The position numbers and the translations under genes were made by a program. Of a stretch of 5,550 bases of DNA, positions 4,846-5,550 are shown piece after piece. The notes beneath the pieces are model-generated. The model saw nothing but the letters and a program-made list of their open reading frames with translations, ran no database searches and had not been told where the DNA came from. The DNA comes from Clostridia bacterium (GTDB lineage: Bacteria; Bacillota; Clostridia; Oscillospirales; Acutalibacteraceae): contig CAAGJJ010000005.1 of assembly GCA_900770165.1 (NCBI GenBank), forward strand, positions 1 to 5,550. The letters run 5' to 3'. Within the stretch, counting starts at the first letter, position 1. Every line of letters starts with the position of its first letter.

Positions 4846-5550
4846 ATGGACGGATATAAAATTAAAAGTAAAGAGCAGTTTTTAAATGAAATTGTTAAAT
4901 TGCAAGAAGAAAATCTACAATTATGTATACATCCGGCTAATAAAGCTTCTGCATATAGACGATATGAAAAGAAGAAAAAGAATGGTTATAGGACTATCTA
5001 TTCTATAGATAAAAACAATCTTCTTTATATTGCTCAGAATAATCTGCAGAATAATCTATTTCAAAATTTTATGTTTCCTGAATGTGTGTATGGATTTAGG
5101 AAAAGAAGATCTTATTATGATTATTTAATGCCGCATATCTCAGAAGCGGGACCAAGATTTTTCATACGTTTAGATATATCTAATTTTTTTGATACTATAC
5201 GAATGAAAGATATTCAAGAAGCTCTTGAATATTACATAATAGATGAAATAGATCTTGAGGAAAGAAATTATATAATCAAAAATCTAATTGAAATAACTAC
5301 ATTAAATAACGGAATAGTTCAAGGAGCTGTTACATCTTCAGTTCTGTCGAATTTAGTATTTAGGAGTTTAGATATAAGAATTGAGAGATACTGCAAGAAA
5401 ATAAATGTTGTATACTCCAGATATGCAGATGATATGTTGTTTTCTTCTGATAAAGATTATATTCATAGTAATAAATTTATAAATATGATCAGAAAAATTA
5501 TACGTGATAAAGGCTTTCTTGTTAATAACAGTAAAACTATAAGAAATAAA
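4846..5550 (+). CDS. Retron reverse transcriptase, 3' end cut by window edge
   Basis: The reading frame is open from ATG 4846 to the last base, giving 235 residues of an RT that is usually about 300-350 long. The thumb and the C-terminal part that recognises the msr are not seen. The enzyme would reverse-transcribe the msd of the adjacent ncRNA into msDNA and form a complex with the effector. Visible motifs in order: KKKNGYRTIYSID (43-55, RT1), YGFRKRRS (82-89, RT2), a degenerate counterpart of the retron NAxxH motif ending in His97, FFIRLDISNFFDTI (105-118, RT3 with catalytic Asp110), NNGIVQGAVTSSVLSN (154-169, RT4) and SRYADDMLFSS (191-201, RT5 with Asp195 and Asp196). The RT4 block has Val and Ser (162 and 165) where many retron RTs have Pro. 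The start is set by AGGAG at 4834. The position next to an a1/a2-bounded RNA supports a retron rather than a group II intron; no intron maturase or intron RNA is visible. Confidence 0.9.
   Translation, partial: MDGYKIKSKEQFLNEIVKLQEENLQLCIHPANKASAYRRYEKKKKNGYRTIYSIDKNNLLYIAQNNLQNNLFQNFMFPECVYGFRKRRSYYDYLMPHISEAGPRFFIRLDISNFFDTIRMKDIQEALEYYIIDEIDLEERNYIIKNLIEITTLNNGIVQGAVTSSVLSNLVFRSLDIRIERYCKKINVVYSRYADDMLFSSDKDYIHSNKFINMIRKIIRDKGFLVNNSKTIRNK

Overview
The window looks like a genome segment from a low- to mid-GC Gram-positive bacterium, most probably a Clostridia member of the Ruminococcus/Oscillospiraceae/Lachnospiraceae type. The grounds are an agr-type quorum-sensing locus with a clostridial-style cyclic lactone autoinducer precursor, strong AGGAG-like ribosome binding sites, sigma-A-like promoters and Rho-independent terminators. 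The species cannot be fixed from the sequence alone.

Bases 1 to about 2594 hold the agr-like locus. In order it has a LytTR DNA-binding protein that appears to lack most of its receiver domain (86-502), an AgrC-like sensor histidine kinase (503-1711), a Rho-independent terminator (1726-1756), a 140-bp spacer with a candidate promoter, a 51-residue autoinducer precursor AgrD (1852-2007), and the AgrB maturation protease (2007-2594). agrD and agrB share one base (TGATG). The expected circuit is that AgrB processes AgrD and the peptide is exported and cyclised. AgrC then senses it and a LytTR regulator drives the agrDB promoter. The regulator in this window may be damaged or truncated at its N-terminus.

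From about 2599 the base composition drops to very AT-rich. This second region is a retron-like anti-phage unit: an OLD-family ATPase-TOPRIM protein (2664-4610), a structured non-coding RNA with a perfect 9-bp a1/a2 inverted repeat (4617-4799), and a reverse transcriptase with YADD and retron-style motifs (4846 onward, cut by the window end). An ATPase-TOPRIM effector with a retron RT recalls the OLD-nuclease retrons such as Retron-Eco8. Here the effector lies upstream of the ncRNA and RT.

The ncRNA seems to have its own promoter. A TTTACA-17 bp-TATAAT promoter lies in the last codons of the effector gene and should start transcription almost exactly at a1. A 10-bp GC-rich hairpin followed by five T's lies between the ncRNA and the RT ribosome binding site, and could cap most ncRNA transcripts or attenuate RT expression. 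No convincing terminator separates agrB from the effector, so the retron effector could be co-expressed with the quorum-sensing operon. That link is an inference. The full RT, its C-terminal domain and anything downstream lie outside the window.
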